This document shows positions 63,361 to 64,000 of a stretch of DNA of 64,000 nucleotides, piece by piece. The first letter of the stretch is position 1; every line of letters begins with the position of its first letter. This DNA comes from Cognatundibacterium crateris (GTDB taxonomy: Bacteria > Pseudomonadota > Gammaproteobacteria > Burkholderiales > Burkholderiaceae_D). The notes below the pieces were generated by a model that searched no databases, had not been told where the DNA came from, and saw only the letters and a program-made list of their open reading frames with translations. The position numbers and the translations under genes are program-made. Where the stretch lies: assembly GCF_010078235.1 (NCBI RefSeq), contig NZ_JAABOS010000001.1, positions 496,001-560,000 on the forward strand, read 5' to 3'.

Positions 63361-64000
63361 ATGACGCCTGGTACGCAAAAAAATTTTCCAACTGAGATGC
63401 ATCCTGTAGAAATCGGGATTTTGCGTATCATTGTTGTGCTATTCGTTGTTTTTTCCCTGCTGCCTTACGGTATTTCCTGGGATTACTCGGGCAAGTCAGA
63501 AGTCACGATGGAAGGTTCCCTGACCACTAAACTGGAATGGGGCAGCCTGTTCCTGATCTCAGGCATTTTGCTGTATCGCCATCTTGAAACCGCATTGAAG
63601 TATCTGCGAGCACTCAATCCGTTTCTGATCATGGTGCTGGTCTGGTGTATCGCCTCCAGTCTGTGGTCGCCGATAGGTGGTGTGACCTTCAAGCGCGCGA
63701 TCCAGTTATACGGCATTGTAGTGATAGGCATCAGTCTGCAACTCTCGCCCAAACCCCTGCATCTGATGATCAATTCCTTGATCTACACCTTGATGGCGAT
63801 GCTGATGCTGTCATTTGTAATGGCACTCGCATTCCCCAGCATAGGCATAGACTATGAGTTAAAAGGAGCCTGGCGTGGCGCACTGTCACAAAAGAATGAA
63901 CTGGGCCAGGTTGCAGCGATGTCTATCCTGTTCTGGCAGGTAAAAGCCTGCCTGGAACAGGTCAGCTACAGAACCCTGCTGCTGGCGATTTTATTCAGCT
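63361..64000 (+). CDS. O-antigen ligase/polymerase family protein (partial, runs off the window)
   Basis: The frame is open from the ATG at 63361 to the last base, giving 213 residues of an incomplete protein. It has at least five hydrophobic segments (ILRIIVVLFVVFSLLPYG, WGSLFLISGILLYRH, FLIMVLVWCIASSLWSP, and two more). AWRGALSQKNELGQVAAMS matches the WRG...KNxLG signature of the Wzy/WaaL/ExoQ family. It probably polymerises or ligates surface polysaccharide repeats. The ribosome binding site is weak. An ATG at 63397 is an alternative start. Confidence 0.85.
   Translation, partial: MTPGTQKNFPTEMHPVEIGILRIIVVLFVVFSLLPYGISWDYSGKSEVTMEGSLTTKLEWGSLFLISGILLYRHLETALKYLRALNPFLIMVLVWCIASSLWSPIGGVTFKRAIQLYGIVVIGISLQLSPKPLHLMINSLIYTLMAMLMLSFVMALAFPSIGIDYELKGAWRGALSQKNELGQVAAMSILFWQVKACLEQVSYRTLLLAILFS

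Overview
The window reads as chromosomal DNA of a betaproteobacterium, most likely family Oxalobacteraceae of the Burkholderiales (Undibacterium- or Herminiimonas-like; inferred from gene order and protein character, no search was run). Supporting signs are the smc-zipA-ligA operon, the dapC-dapD-pilU-arsC-dapE-prmB run, the dapA-bamC pair, and the trpF-trpB-trpA-accD-folC-dedD-cvpA-purF string. Genes are dense and mostly housekeeping. I saw no tRNA, rRNA, CRISPR array, insertion sequence or prophage.

Layout. 1-4.4 kb: a lone large NRPS-like membrane synthetase of the Pls/PosA type, followed by a strong terminator. 4.4-12.9 kb (minus): a 75-codon orphan gene, then smc-zipA-ligA-galU, tightly packed. 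13-19.2 kb (plus): the succinylase-branch lysine/diaminopimelate genes dapC, dapD, dapE with a PilU-type ATPase, an ArsC-like protein and prmB. 19.4-25.4 kb: ABC-F ATPase yheS, metY, mtfA (opposite strand), an OsmC-like protein and a pirin. 25.4-29.7 kb (minus): a nitroreductase-family protein, an unrecognised 245-residue protein, a YoaA/DinG helicase and a YdcH-like protein, plus a 55-codon plus-strand gene. 29.7-36 kb: PP2C phosphatase, FimV, TrmJ, SuhB, RhlE. 36.6-41.7 kb: mutS, slyD, the ribosomal oxygenase roxA and an Ala-rich lipoprotein. 41.8-49.4 kb (minus): bamC, dapA, a methyltransferase, a site-2-protease-like protein that has lost its active site, a Sua5/YciO protein, the PHP nuclease rnm and a TonB-dependent receptor. 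49.6-58 kb (minus): purF back to trpF. 58-64 kb: a WecG/TagA glycosyltransferase, isocitrate lyase, a large secreted glycosidase-like protein and the start of an O-antigen-ligase/polymerase-like gene that runs off the window; this looks like the edge of a surface-polysaccharide locus.

How genes work together. DapA, DapC, DapD and DapE supply diaminopimelate for peptidoglycan and lysine. Smc, ZipA, LigA and the SPOR protein serve chromosome and septum upkeep. TrpF/B/A with AccD, FolC and PurF form a classical biosynthetic string. Most transcription units end in clear hairpin-T-run terminators, several working in both directions between convergent genes. Many intercistronic gaps also hold hairpins without a T run.

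Most notable: (1) the Pls/PosA synthetase, whose hand-read specificity code includes a Glu typical of basic amino acid substrates; (2) a site-2 protease homologue in which both HExxH histidines and the PDG aspartate are replaced; (3) fimV, whose signal peptide can be read only from a non-AUG (probably AUU) start; (4) a LigA with what looks like a duplicated helix-hairpin-helix module; (5) palindromes before aceA and before the Ala-rich lipoprotein gene. I did not find a clear new defence or mobile system.
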